This document shows positions 37,451-45,238 of a stretch of DNA of 64,000 bases, piece after piece. The notes beneath the pieces are model-generated. The model worked only from the letters and a program-made list of their open reading frames with translations. It was not told where the DNA came from and made no database searches. The position numbers and the translations under genes are program-made. The first letter of the stretch is position 1, and every line of letters begins with the position of its first letter. The stretch spans positions 186,001 to 250,000 of the forward strand of contig NZ_RBIL01000002.1 of NCBI RefSeq assembly GCF_003633755.1, given 5' to 3'. The DNA is from Solirubrobacter pauli (GTDB lineage: Bacteria > Actinomycetota > Thermoleophilia > Solirubrobacterales > Solirubrobacteraceae).

Positions 37451-38010
37451 ACCGGCGCCCGGACCGCGATGCCCGGGTAGTCGAGCACGAGCCCGAACTC
37501 GTCGTACACGAGCTCGCACGCGAGGTCCGGCGACCAGTAGTCGAACCGCGATCGTCCCTGCGGGTCGTCGGGCAGCCGCGTGTAGCGCTGCTCGAGCCGC
37601 TGCACGGCGAGCGTGTCGCGGCGCACCCATGCCGCCGGCGCGTCCGCCGACTCGCCGACGGCCAGCGCGAGCCGGTGGACCGGGAACGCGTTGGTGAACG
37701 CCGACGACTCCAGGTCGACGTCGAAGACGCCGTCCAGCGCCGGGTCCGGGACGCCGTCGACGTGCCAGTGGCCGTCGCCGTCGGCGAGCAGGTGCACCTC
37801 GCGCCCGAACGAGGCGACCCGGGCGCCGCGCGTGACCCAGTCCGGCGTGAGGTCGATCGCGTACTGGACGGCGAACGCGGCGCGCTCCTCGACCGCGGTG
37901 GTGGCGCCCTCGATCGTCCAGCGGGGCTCCGTGAACACGACCTCGAAGCCCTCGCGGAGGCCCTGATGGCGCCAGGCCAGCTGGCGTGGTGGGTCGACGA
38001 ACGTCGACAT
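37447..38010 (-). CDS. Putative glycolipid-binding family protein
   Basis: A 187-residue soluble protein that resembles the putative glycolipid-binding family PF06475, with WRHQGLREGFEVVFTEP at the start and repeated aromatic beta strands. The strands include LDLTPDWVTR-like and HWHVDGVPDPALDG, the latter followed by FDVDLESSAFTNAFPVHRL. The role in cells is poorly defined. ATG 38010 is preferred; an in-frame ATG at 38022 would add four residues. It converges with the ABC permease, sharing CTAG at the stops. Confidence 0.78.
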   Translation of the reverse strand: MSTFVDPPRQLAWRHQGLREGFEVVFTEPRWTIEGATTAVEERAAFAVQYAIDLTPDWVTRGARVASFGREVHLLADGDGHWHVDGVPDPALDGVFDVDLESSAFTNAFPVHRLALAVGESADAPAAWVRRDTLAVQRLEQRYTRLPDDPQGRSRFDYWSPDLACELVYDEFGLVLDYPGIAVRAPV

Positions 38011-38062
38011 CTCGCCCTGCATGCTTCCATGAACGGTCGATGCAGCGGACTGCGACCAGCGC

Positions 38063-38623
38063 TTGACGCGACCCGGCGGCCACCGGCCACCGCGGAAGAG
38101 CGCGCGTGAGCTCGCTCGCGCCGTCGAGAGCGGGCGGTCCGTGGGGGAGGCGCTCAGGCACCTGGACAACTACGGGTCCAGCCCGGAGGCACCCGTGCTG
38201 GCGGAGGCGCTCGCACGGTTCCTGGTCGCCCGCTGCGAATCCCACCATGCGGGTTGGAGGGTCGTCCGGCAGGTGGTCGTCGACTCCGCGGCGGACGCGC
38301 CCTGGGAGAAGTGCGCACGGCGCGCGGTCCCGCTCGTGGCGGCCGACCTGCTGAGCCTGTCGGAGACCGAGGGACGCACGCCGCTGCACCGCGCGCAGCA
38401 CGTGGCGGCCCGGCGGCGGGCGGAGGAGATCGCGCCGCACGTCGACCAGGCGCGGGTGCTGAAGGACCTGGGGCTCGAGCCGGCCGCCGACGTGGACGAG
38501 GACCGGTGGCGCGAGGCGATCGCCGGCGCGGTCAAGGCGCGGTCCCGCGAGCAGGTCGCGCGAGCGCTCGAGGACTCGCTGGACGTCGGCCGGGCTTCGG
38601 CCGCGTCAGGTCAAGATGACTGA
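38063..38623 (+). CDS. Hypothetical alpha-helical protein
   Basis: About 186 residues from TTG 38063; the exact start is uncertain because no ATG/GTG lies near. Codon usage is typical. The sequence is helical and charged (LARAVESGRSVGEALRHLDNYG, HRAQHVAARRRAEEIAPHVDQA, EAIAGAVKARSREQVARALED), with no membrane span or recognised motif. It diverges from the glycolipid-binding-like gene with about 50 bp between starts. No function is suggested. Confidence 0.55.
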   Translation: MTRPGGHRPPRKSARELARAVESGRSVGEALRHLDNYGSSPEAPVLAEALARFLVARCESHHAGWRVVRQVVVDSAADAPWEKCARRAVPLVAADLLSLSETEGRTPLHRAQHVAARRRAEEIAPHVDQARVLKDLGLEPAADVDEDRWREAIAGAVKARSREQVARALEDSLDVGRASAASGQDD

Positions 38624-38740
38624 TCTCACACGTCGGGCCTACCGGCCGGTGCGCCGCCCAAATCGGCGGCCCGATGCGGACGCTGGCGTCCGACAAACGG
38701 CTTTTGGACGATCGTCGTACCCAAGCCGACCAACTTTCGC

Positions 38741-38769
38741 TTGACCGACGTCGAGAGTGCGGCTAGGTT
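38741..38769 (+). promoter_or_regulatory. Sigma-70-type promoter for a small peptide gene
   Basis: TTGACC (38741-38746), exactly 17 nt, then TAGGTT (38764-38769), followed by ATG at 38779. This is the best housekeeping promoter in the gap 38624-38941. It places the transcription start within 1-3 nt of the small reading frame's ATG, i.e. a leaderless message. Confidence 0.6.
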
Positions 38770-38778
38770 CGCCGCAAC

Positions 38779-38934
38779 ATGAACGCAGGGCTGTCCACCT
38801 CGCCTCATCAGTACACCGTCCCGCAGGTGCGCGAAGTCGCATCGCCGGCCAAGCCGGAAGACGAGCAGCGTCGTCCGCTCACGCAGCGTGAGCTGGTCGC
38901 GATGTCGCTCCTCGCCTGCCCCGGTCGCGGCTGA
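38779..38934 (+). CDS. Small protein with HQYxxPQVxE motif (family member 1)
   Basis: A 51-codon frame with its own well-spaced promoter and a start directly at the predicted transcript 5' end. It opens MNAGLSTSPHQYTVPQVREV and continues with a Pro/Glu/Arg-rich middle and a short tail ending SLLACPGRG. HQYTVPQVREV aligns with HQYKLPQVKEI in the small frame at 52472, which argues that both are genuine. There is no signal peptide. The Y-x-x-P spacing recalls leader motifs of some modified peptides, but no maturation enzyme is adjacent. Function unknown. Confidence 0.55.
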   Translation: MNAGLSTSPHQYTVPQVREVASPAKPEDEQRRPLTQRELVAMSLLACPGRG

Positions 38935-38941
38935 CGGTCGA

Positions 38942-39418
38942 TCACACCGCGACGGCGGCCTGAAGGGCGCGCCGGACGTCGTCGACCTCGATCGGCCGAT
39001 CGAGCTCGCGCAGGATCGCGCGGAGCCGCGGACCGATCTGCGTCGGCCCGGTGCCCGCGGGCGACGGGTGCGCTCGGCCGACGAGCACCCGCACGACGTG
39101 CTCGACCTCGACGACGTCCGCGTCCAGCCGTGCGGCCTCGCCTCGCGCCAGCTGCAGCACCCGCAGCGTCTGCGGCGTGAAGGTCGGCGCCGCGGCCAGC
39201 CCGCGGTAGCGACGGTGCGCCGCCTGGCGCGAGATGCCGACCTCGCGCGCGATCGCCGCGAAGCTCTCGCCTTGCGCGAGCGCGCGGCGGACCTGCTCGT
39301 GCTCGTAGGTGTCGAGCGCGGCGCGCAGCTGCGTGAGCGCCGCCAACGCGTCGAGCGGCTCGCTCGCGGTCAGCGCGCGTTGGAGCTCGGTGAGGATGCG
39401 GCCGGCGGCGGGGGACAT
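38942..39418 (-). CDS. Helix-turn-helix protein with Clp-N-like domain
   Basis: About 158 residues. An N-terminal helical part leads into a homeodomain-like helix-turn-helix ([20 protein letters not shown], then REVGISRQAAHRRYRGL). A segment resembling a ClpA/ClpC N-terminal repeat follows (FTPQTLRVLQLARGEAARLD, then VEVEHVVRVLVG). It may be a regulator that senses protein damage or binds Clp adaptors; that is inference. ATG 39418 is used, with ATG 39442 an equally possible start. Confidence 0.72.
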   Translation of the reverse strand: MSPAAGRILTELQRALTASEPLDALAALTQLRAALDTYEHEQVRRALAQGESFAAIAREVGISRQAAHRRYRGLAAAPTFTPQTLRVLQLARGEAARLDADVVEVEHVVRVLVGRAHPSPAGTGPTQIGPRLRAILRELDRPIEVDDVRRALQAAVAV

Positions 39419-39547
39419 GGGGCACGCAGCCTCGCGACGCATCCGTCCACCGTCCACTCGCGCCGTCGGCGCCGCGACGTCCGCGCGCGGACGTCAGCGC
39501 GGCTCACGCGAGGGGCCTCGAGCGGCCTTCCACGTACGCTGCCCCAC

Positions 39548-40573
39548 ATGGAGCACCGCACCCTGGGACGCAGCGGCTGCGCGGTCTCGAGCCTGACGTT
39601 GGGGACGATGACGTTCGGGCACGAGACCGACGAGGCCGGTGCGCACGCGCAGCTCGACGCCTTCCTCGCCGCCGGCGGCACGCTGATCGACACCGCCGAC
39701 GTCTACACCCGCGGCGCGTCGGAGACGATCATCGGCCGGTGGCTCGCGCGGCAGCCCGCCGAGGTCCGGGACCGGGTCGTGCTCGCCACGAAGGGCCGCT
39801 TCCCGATGGGTGACGCCCCGAACGACGTCGGCCTGTCGCGCCGACACCTGAGCGCGGCGCTCGACGCCTCGCTGCGCCGCCTGCAGGTCGACCACGTCGA
39901 CCTTTACCAGGTGCACGCCTGGGACCCGCTCACCCCGCTCGAGGAGACGTGGGCGTTCCTCGACGACGCGGTCCGCGCCGGCAAGGTGCACTACCTCGGC
40001 CTCTCGAACTACGCCGGCTGGCAGGTCCAGAAGGTCGCCGACCTGGCCGCCCACCGCGGGCTCGCGCGGCCCGTCACGCTGCAGCCGCAGTACAACCTGC
40101 TCGTCCGCGAGATCGAGTGGGAGATCGTGCCGGCGTGCGCGGAGAACGGCCTCGGCCTCCTGCCGTGGTCGCCGCTCGGGGGCGGCTGGCTGACCGGCAA
40201 GTACAAGCGCGACCAGCGGCCCGAGGGCGCGACGCGGCTGGGGGAGGACCCGGAGCGCGGCGTCGAGGCCTACGACCGCCGCTCCACCGCGCAGCGCACG
40301 TGGGACGTGATCGACGCCGTGGAGAGCGTCGCGACCGACCGCGGCGTGTCGATGGCCCAGGTCGCCCTGGCCTGGCTGCACGACCGCCCGCAGGTCACGT
40401 CCGTGATCCTCGGAGCGCGCACGCTCGAGCAGCTCGAGGACAACCTCGGCGCGGCGGGCCTGCACCTGACGGCCGACGAGACCGCGGCGCTGGACGCGGC
40501 CAGCGACCCGGCGCCCGCGGACTACCCGTACGGCGGCCCGGGCGTCGAGCAGCGGACCCGGCTGCTGCCCTGA
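39548..40573 (+). CDS. Aldo/keto reductase
   Basis: A 341-residue TIM-barrel oxidoreductase. N-terminal RTLGRSGCAVSSLTLGTMTFG, catalytic Asp/Tyr in LIDTADVYTRGASE, catalytic Lys in VLATKGRFPMG, and His in LYQVHAWDP complete the tetrad. The NADPH site GARTLEQLEDNLGA is near the C-terminus. Typical size for the AKR subgroup acting on small aldehydes and ketones. Its TGA shares an A with the ATG of the NADAR gene (TGATG), so the two are coupled. Confidence 0.95.
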   Translation: MEHRTLGRSGCAVSSLTLGTMTFGHETDEAGAHAQLDAFLAAGGTLIDTADVYTRGASETIIGRWLARQPAEVRDRVVLATKGRFPMGDAPNDVGLSRRHLSAALDASLRRLQVDHVDLYQVHAWDPLTPLEETWAFLDDAVRAGKVHYLGLSNYAGWQVQKVADLAAHRGLARPVTLQPQYNLLVREIEWEIVPACAENGLGLLPWSPLGGGWLTGKYKRDQRPEGATRLGEDPERGVEAYDRRSTAQRTWDVIDAVESVATDRGVSMAQVALAWLHDRPQVTSVILGARTLEQLEDNLGAAGLHLTADETAALDAASDPAPADYPYGGPGVEQRTRLLP

Positions 40574-41160
40574 TGGCGGCGCCCGAGCTGGACTTCGAGC
40601 CGTTCGACGCTCCGCCGGCCGTCGTGCTCGACGCGCTGCCGGCGGACGCCGTCGTCTTCTACGGCCGCCGCAGCGCCCGCGAGTGGGCGTGGCTGAGCAA
40701 CTTCGAGGGCGGCCCGGTCGAGATGCCCGACCCGCACACGGGCCGCACGACGACCTACCCGTCGAAGGAGCACGCGCTGATGGCGCACAAGACGGTCACG
40801 CACGCCGAGCACGAGTCGATCCGCACCGCGAAGGACCCGAAGACCGCCAAGGCCCGTGGCCGGCGCGTCGCCCTCCGCCCGGACTGGGACGACGCCAAGC
40901 TCGGCGTGATGGTGGAGATCCTCCGCCATTGGTACGCGGCCAACCCGGAGCGGGCCGCGCAGCTCGTGGCGACCGGCGACGCGCTGATCCTCGAGGACTC
41001 ACCCACCGACGCGATCTGGGGCATCCGCACCCGCGACGGCCGCCTCGCCGGCACCAACCTCCTCGGCCGGGCCCACATGGCCGTCCGCGTCGAGCTGCGT
41101 CGCCAGCCCGGCGCACACGACGACCCAGGCGGCGACGAAGACGACGTACTCGTCCGGTGA
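40573..41160 (+). CDS. NADAR-family (YbiA-like) protein
   Basis: A 195-residue protein with the NADAR fold: FYGRRSAREWAWLSNFEGGPVEM, TYPSKEHALMAHK, KARGRRVALRPDWDDAKLGVM and IWGIRTRDGRLAGTNLLGRAHMAVR. YbiA-like enzymes hydrolyse N-glycosidic bonds in riboflavin intermediates, and other members remove ADP-ribose from guanine in DNA. The last ~160 bp overlap the antisense ltrA-like gene at 40999. Conserved NADAR residues end near 41100, so the overlap includes conserved sequence. Confidence 0.88.
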   Translation: MAAPELDFEPFDAPPAVVLDALPADAVVFYGRRSAREWAWLSNFEGGPVEMPDPHTGRTTTYPSKEHALMAHKTVTHAEHESIRTAKDPKTAKARGRRVALRPDWDDAKLGVMVEILRHWYAANPERAAQLVATGDALILEDSPTDAIWGIRTRDGRLAGTNLLGRAHMAVRVELRRQPGAHDDPGGDEDDVLVR

Positions 41161-42186
41161 GAGCACCTCGTGCAGCCGCCCGAGGTTGAAGGTGGCGATC
41201 ACGACCAGCAGGCGCAGGGCGAACGGACCGCGGCGGGCGCGCAGGAACGCGCGTGTTCCGAGCATGTACAGCCCGATGCCGGTGGACACCAGGACGTACC
41301 CGAAGCGTGCGTCCTCCTGCTCGAGGAGCAGGCCCACGCCGGCGGCGATCCCGATCAGCGCGAACGACGGGATCATGTGCCCGACCGCGAAGATCGTGCG
41401 CGCCATCGTCGGCGAGCCGCCGGAGAGCTCCAGCACGCGCAGGTTGATCTCCGCGGACGAGTCGAAGTACAGCCACCACAGCGCCGCGGCGAGGACCATC
41501 GCGGCACCGATCGCGATCCAGGTCGCGGTGCTCTCCGCCGGCGCCTGGCCGGCCTCCACGAGCACCTCGCCGAGCAGGATGATCAGGAACAGGCCGAAGC
41601 GCTCGGCGAAGTGGTGCGGGTCGAGCGCCTCGCGCGGGTGCTCGGGCACGGGGCGGCGCGCACGGTGGCCGCGACCGGCCGCGTGGTCCGAGCGCAACAG
41701 CACGCTCGACTCCTGGCTGACCGCGACGAACCACAGCACGTAGACCCATGGCTCCGCCACGAGGATCGAGGCCGCGAACAGCGCCACCGACACCAGGTAG
41801 GCGCGAGCGATCCGGCCGCGCAGGAGGTCGGGACCGCCGTCGCCGTGGGCGACCGCGAGGATGAGCCGCGCGACCGCGAGGGCCCCCGCGAACACGGCGG
41901 GGTCGCCTTGGGCGGCGGGCTCGATGGCGACCGCCGCGACCCCGATCGGCACCGACCCGAGCAGGAACAGCAGGTGCTCCGTCCGGTCGTCGTCGCCGTG
42001 GCGGTTGTAGAGGACGGCGAACCCGATCCACGTCCACCAGAGCACGAAGAACAGCCCGAGCGCGACCCACACGCTGTGCATCTCGGGCTCGGCGACGATC
42101 AGGTGCGCAAGCCGCCCGACCGCCAGCACGAACACGAGGTCGAGGTAGAGCTCGACCCAGGAGACCCGCTTGCCACGCTCGTTCAC
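40999..42186 (-). CDS. LtrA (low-temperature requirement A) family membrane protein, first copy
   Basis: A 395-residue, roughly 11-12-helix membrane protein. It has the family start KRVSWVELYLDLVFVLAVGRL, central HHFAERFGLFLIILLGEVLVEAG (the AERFGLxxIIxLGE signature) and LAAALWWLYFD. Function is unknown beyond the cold-growth phenotype that named the family. GTG start at 42186. The C-terminal 54 codons run antisense to the NADAR gene. A paralogue lies at 49970. Confidence 0.9.
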   Translation of the reverse strand: MNERGKRVSWVELYLDLVFVLAVGRLAHLIVAEPEMHSVWVALGLFFVLWWTWIGFAVLYNRHGDDDRTEHLLFLLGSVPIGVAAVAIEPAAQGDPAVFAGALAVARLILAVAHGDGGPDLLRGRIARAYLVSVALFAASILVAEPWVYVLWFVAVSQESSVLLRSDHAAGRGHRARRPVPEHPREALDPHHFAERFGLFLIILLGEVLVEAGQAPAESTATWIAIGAAMVLAAALWWLYFDSSAEINLRVLELSGGSPTMARTIFAVGHMIPSFALIGIAAGVGLLLEQEDARFGYVLVSTGIGLYMLGTRAFLRARRGPFALRLLVVIATFNLGRLHEVLSPDEYVVFVAAWVVVCAGLATQLDADGHVGPAEEVGAGEAAVAGADAPDRVGG

Positions 42187-42255
42187 CGGCGTAGCTTGAC
42201 CGGTTCTTGATCAACCGCCCACCTCGGCTTGACGGAGCGGCCCGATACCTCAGGC

Positions 42256-42387
42256 ATGCCGTTCAAGTCGACAATCCGAATTCCCAGCGAGGTCCTGGAC
42301 GCGATCGTCTCCCTCGCCGAGCACACGGCCGCCGCCGCGCAGTCCGCGACGGCGGCGGAGCGGCCCGCCGGCGCGGTGCGGCCATGA
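42256..42387 (+). CDS. Possible 43-residue protein
   Basis: A short frame beginning MPFKSTIRIPSEVLDAIVSL, then an Ala-rich helix and a Pro/Arg tail, in the gap between the ltrA-like and SIMPL genes. The first half reads like a strand followed by an amphipathic helix, as in small DNA-binding or antitoxin-like proteins, but it is too short to assign. Codon bias is normal. No Shine-Dalgarno is evident. Confidence 0.35.
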   Translation: MPFKSTIRIPSEVLDAIVSLAEHTAAAAQSATAAERPAGAVRP

Positions 42388-42414
42388 GCGGCGTGCGCTG
42401 GGGCGGGTTGCCGC

Positions 42415-42891
42415 TCAGCGGATCGCGAACGTCACCGTGGCGCTGGCGTAGATCCGCGCCGGCACGCGACAGACCCGGTGGGTGCCCTTGACCCGCACCC
42501 GCCGGCGCCGACCGTCCCGCGTCACGGTCTTGAAGTTCGCGACCTGCCCGCAGTAGCGGTCGAGGCCGAACGTGCCGTAACCGTACGGTGAGAGGTAGTT
42601 GGGCTGGCTGGCGGCGTCCGTGATCGACACGAGCGCGCCGAGCGTGACGCCCGCCGCGGTGGCGAGGCTGAGCGCGTTCGCCTTCGCCTTGGTGACCGCC
42701 TTGGGCAGGGCTTGGGCGCGCGCGGCGTCCACGGCCGCGCGGATCGAGGTCTCGCTGTTGCGGTTCTCGGGCTTGACGGACGCTTCGGCGACGCCGGACG
42801 CGCTCAACGTCGCCGGCGTCTGTGCCTGTGCTGCCGGTGCGCCAAGCGACAACGCGACGGCCACGGCTATGAACGGCAGGATCCTGGGCAT
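42415..42891 (-). CDS. Exported SIMPL (DUF541) domain protein
   Basis: A 158-residue protein with a clear signal peptide (about 1-23, FIAVAVALSLGAPAAQA) and a short SIMPL-like domain: TLSASGVAEASVKPENRNSE, then a helix rich in Ala/Lys (ALPKAVTKAKANALSLATAAGVTLGALVSI). C-terminal strands contain two Cys. Shorter than typical SIMPL proteins (about 230 aa). Periplasmic/extracytoplasmic, function unknown. ATG 42891 has GAGGAG at 6-7 nt. Confidence 0.8.
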   Translation of the reverse strand: MPRILPFIAVAVALSLGAPAAQAQTPATLSASGVAEASVKPENRNSETSIRAAVDAARAQALPKAVTKAKANALSLATAAGVTLGALVSITDAASQPNYLSPYGYGTFGLDRYCGQVANFKTVTRDGRRRRVRVKGTHRVCRVPARIYASATVTFAIR

Positions 42892-42982
42892 GATTGCTCC
42901 TCGGTGGCTGGTACCTGACCATTGGTGCCGCGAGGGGCGTGGTTTGTGACCGATCGGTGACGTGCGCAAAGCGGCGCCCAAT

Positions 42983-42988
42983 GGGTAG
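42983..42988 (+). promoter_or_regulatory. GGGTAG box before the di-iron oxidase-like gene
   Basis: GGGTAG ends 9 nt before ATG 42998, matching the spacing at 5901, 27020 and 51221. The -35 region (GCGCAA at 42964-42969, 13-nt spacer) agrees with GTTTAA at only three positions. Confidence 0.35.
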
Positions 42989-42997
42989 GGCTCGCCC

Positions 42998-43993
42998 ATG
43001 GCGATCCTTCCCCAGCCGCGCGGTCCCGTGAGCGAGGCGCTCCTGACTGCGCTCCAGCAGCCGCCGGAGCCCGTCGAGCTGCCGACGGAGCCGATCGACT
43101 TCGAGGACCTCCAACTCGCGCTGTACTGCTGCTACGAGCTGCACTACCGCGGGTTCGAGGGTGTTGACGATGCGTGGGAATGGGACCCCGGGCTCCTCGC
43201 GTTCCGTGCGGTGCTCGAGGCGGCCTTCGAGGCCGATGTCCACGAGTTGGCGGGCACGCCGGGCGAGCCGCCCGAGCCGGGACGGATCGACGTCGAGATC
43301 CGCGAGATCATGCAGGCCGACGACGCGCCGTCGGTGTCGACCTACATCGAGCGCGAGGCCACGCGCGAGCAGGTGCTCGAGTTCCTGATCCACCGCTCGG
43401 CCTACCAGCTCAAGGAAGCCGATCCGCATTCATGGGCGATCCCCCGCCTGCACGGGGTGCCCAAGGCCGCGCTGGTGGAGATCCAGGCCGACGAGTACGG
43501 CGAGGGCCGCCCGGAGCAGGTGCACGCGCAGCTGTTCGCGCGCACGATGGACGCGGTCGGGCTGGACTCGGCGTACGGCGCGTACCTGGACCGGATCCCC
43601 GGCGTGACGCTCGCGACCGTGAACCTGATGTCGTGGATGGGCCTGCACCGGCGTCGCCGCGGCGGCATCGTCGGGCACCTGGCGCTGTTCGAGATGACCT
43701 CTGCGATCCCCAACCGGCGCTACGGCAGCGGCCTGCGCCGGCTCGGCTGGGAGAGCGAGGACGCGGTCGCGTTCTTCGACGTGCACGTGGTCGCCGACGC
43801 CGTGCACGAGAGCATCGCCGCGGTCGACCTCGCGGGCGGGCTCGCCAAGCAGGACCCCAAGCTCGGCGCCGACGTGCTCTGGGGCGCTCGGGCGCTGACC
43901 GCGATCGACGGCCGCTGGTCCCGGCACATGATGGAACGCTGGGAAGCCGGCGGCTCGTCGCTGCACGACGGCGGCGTGTTGTCGCACTCGTGA
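42998..43993 (+). CDS. Iron-containing redox enzyme family protein (heme-oxygenase-like di-iron oxidase)
   Basis: A 331-residue helical protein with the Glu/His pattern of heme-oxygenase-like di-iron oxidases. Candidate ligands lie in YCCYELHYRGFEGVDDAWEW, ALVEIQADEYGEGRPEQVHAQ and the later HLALFEMTSA...VVADAVHESIA. Members catalyse O2-dependent oxidations such as oxidative decarboxylation or C-C/N cleavage in small-molecule pathways. ATG 42998 lies 9 nt after GGGTAG. Its TGA overlaps the GTG of a carboxylate-amine ligase, and a CDGSH protein and methyltransferase follow on the other strand. Substrate unknown. Confidence 0.82.
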   Translation: MAILPQPRGPVSEALLTALQQPPEPVELPTEPIDFEDLQLALYCCYELHYRGFEGVDDAWEWDPGLLAFRAVLEAAFEADVHELAGTPGEPPEPGRIDVEIREIMQADDAPSVSTYIEREATREQVLEFLIHRSAYQLKEADPHSWAIPRLHGVPKAALVEIQADEYGEGRPEQVHAQLFARTMDAVGLDSAYGAYLDRIPGVTLATVNLMSWMGLHRRRRGGIVGHLALFEMTSAIPNRRYGSGLRRLGWESEDAVAFFDVHVVADAVHESIAAVDLAGGLAKQDPKLGADVLWGARALTAIDGRWSRHMMERWEAGGSSLHDGGVLSHS

Positions 43994-45066
43994 ACCTCCG
44001 GGCGATATTCGAGGCGCCCGAGCCGCTGACGGTCGGGCTCGAGGAGGAGGTGATGCTCCTCGACCCGGTGACGCTCGACCTGGCGCCCGTCGGCACCCGC
44101 ATTCCGGGCGCCAAGCTCGAGCTGCCCGCCGCGCAGGTGGAGCTCGACACGCCGCCCGCGCGGACCGTGGGCGAGGCGATCGACGCGCTTGCCGAAGGGC
44201 GCCGGGAGCTGGCCGCGGCGTGCGGCGACCTCGCGCGCCCCGCGGTTGCCCCGGTGCACCCGTTCGCCGCGCCGCTCGGCGAGCTCAACCGCGGCGAGCG
44301 CTACGACGCGATCCTCGCCCAGTACGGCGACGTCGCCCGCGCGCAGCTCGTGGGCGCGCTGCAGGTGCACGTCGCCGTCGGCTCCGCGGACCGCTCGCTC
44401 GCGGTCTACAACGCGCTGCGGGGGTTCCTGCCCGAGCTGGCCGCGCTCGCCGCCAACGCGCCGTTCGTCGCCGGTCGGGACACGGGCTTCGCGTCCGTGC
44501 GGCCGCTCATCGGCGGCCTGCTGCCGCGGCAGGACGTCCCGCCGGCGTTCGCCTCCTGGGGCGACTACGAGGAGGCGCTGCGCTGGGTCAAGGACCCGGG
44601 CTCGTGGTGGTGGGAGCTGCGCCCGCACACCAAGTTCGGCACGCTCGAGATCCGCGTGTGCGACGCGCAGACCACGCTCGAGGAGGCCGCCGCCGTCGCC
44701 GCGTACGCGCACTGCCTCGTGGCCTGGCTCGCCGAGCAGGACGACGTCGAGCCGGTCGCCTCGTGGAAGATCGGCGAGAACCGCTGGGCCGCGTTGCGGC
44801 ACGGGGTCGAGGCGATGTTCAAGGACCTGCGGACCGGCGACGAGCGGCCGGCCCGCTACGTGCTCCTCGAGCGCGTCGAGGCGCTGACGCCCCTCGCCGA
44901 GCGGCTCGGCTGCGCGGACGAGCTCGCGCTCGTGCCGCGCATGGTCATCCGCAACGGCGCGATCCGCCAGCGCGAGGTGGGGGTGGAAGGCGCGGCGAGC
45001 TACCTCGCCGAGCGCTTCCTCACTCCCGCCCGTCTTCCAGCGCGCCCGGCGCTCGGAACCGGATGA
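43990..45066 (+). CDS. Carboxylate-amine ligase, glutamate-cysteine ligase 2 family (second copy)
   Basis: A 358-residue GCS2-type enzyme: LTVGLEEEVMLLDPVTLDLAP, ARAQLVGALQVHVAVGSADR, and SWWWELRPHTKFGTLEIRVCDAQT (RPHxxxGTLExR). It keeps the same ATP/metal motifs as the copy at 25874 but differs strongly elsewhere. A different acid/amine pair is therefore likely. It is translationally coupled to the di-iron oxidase-like protein (GTGA), implying consecutive steps. Its last 47 bp overlap the convergent CDGSH gene. Confidence 0.88.
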   Translation: MNLRAIFEAPEPLTVGLEEEVMLLDPVTLDLAPVGTRIPGAKLELPAAQVELDTPPARTVGEAIDALAEGRRELAAACGDLARPAVAPVHPFAAPLGELNRGERYDAILAQYGDVARAQLVGALQVHVAVGSADRSLAVYNALRGFLPELAALAANAPFVAGRDTGFASVRPLIGGLLPRQDVPPAFASWGDYEEALRWVKDPGSWWWELRPHTKFGTLEIRVCDAQTTLEEAAAVAAYAHCLVAWLAEQDDVEPVASWKIGENRWAALRHGVEAMFKDLRTGDERPARYVLLERVEALTPLAERLGCADELALVPRMVIRNGAIRQREVGVEGAASYLAERFLTPARLPARPALGTG

Positions 45067-45238
45067 CGTTGTGCGTGCCGTCGCAGAACGGCCGCATCCG
45101 GGACTTGCCGCAGCGGCAGAGCGCGACCGCCCGCTCGTGGTTGGGCTCGATCACGTTGCCGTCCTGATCGACGATCTGGACGTCGCCGCGGAGCATCAGC
45201 GGGCCGTCGCGGTAGACGGTGATGGACGGCTCGGTCAC
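45020..45238 (-). CDS. CDGSH iron-sulfur domain protein (mitoNEET-like)
   Basis: A 72-residue protein with one CDGSH motif, CRCGKSRMRPFCDGTH, giving the 3-Cys/1-His ligation of a redox-active [2Fe-2S] cluster. The preceding strands DGPLMLRGDVQIVDQDGN form the small beta cap. It is soluble, without a membrane anchor. It could donate electrons to the nearby di-iron oxidase. GTG 45238 overlaps the methyltransferase stop. The 3' end overlaps the ligase gene by 47 bp. Confidence 0.9.
   Translation of the reverse strand: MTEPSITVYRDGPLMLRGDVQIVDQDGNVIEPNHERAVALCRCGKSRMRPFCDGTHNVIRFRAPGALEDGRE

Noticed and set aside
38779-38934. Interpretation of the small HQYxxPQV protein as a lasso-peptide precursor
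   Set aside because: Only the Y-x-x-P spacing fits. There is no following Gly/ring residue pattern, no RRE, protease or cyclase gene nearby, and the second copy ends six residues after the motif. Kept only as an open possibility in the findings.
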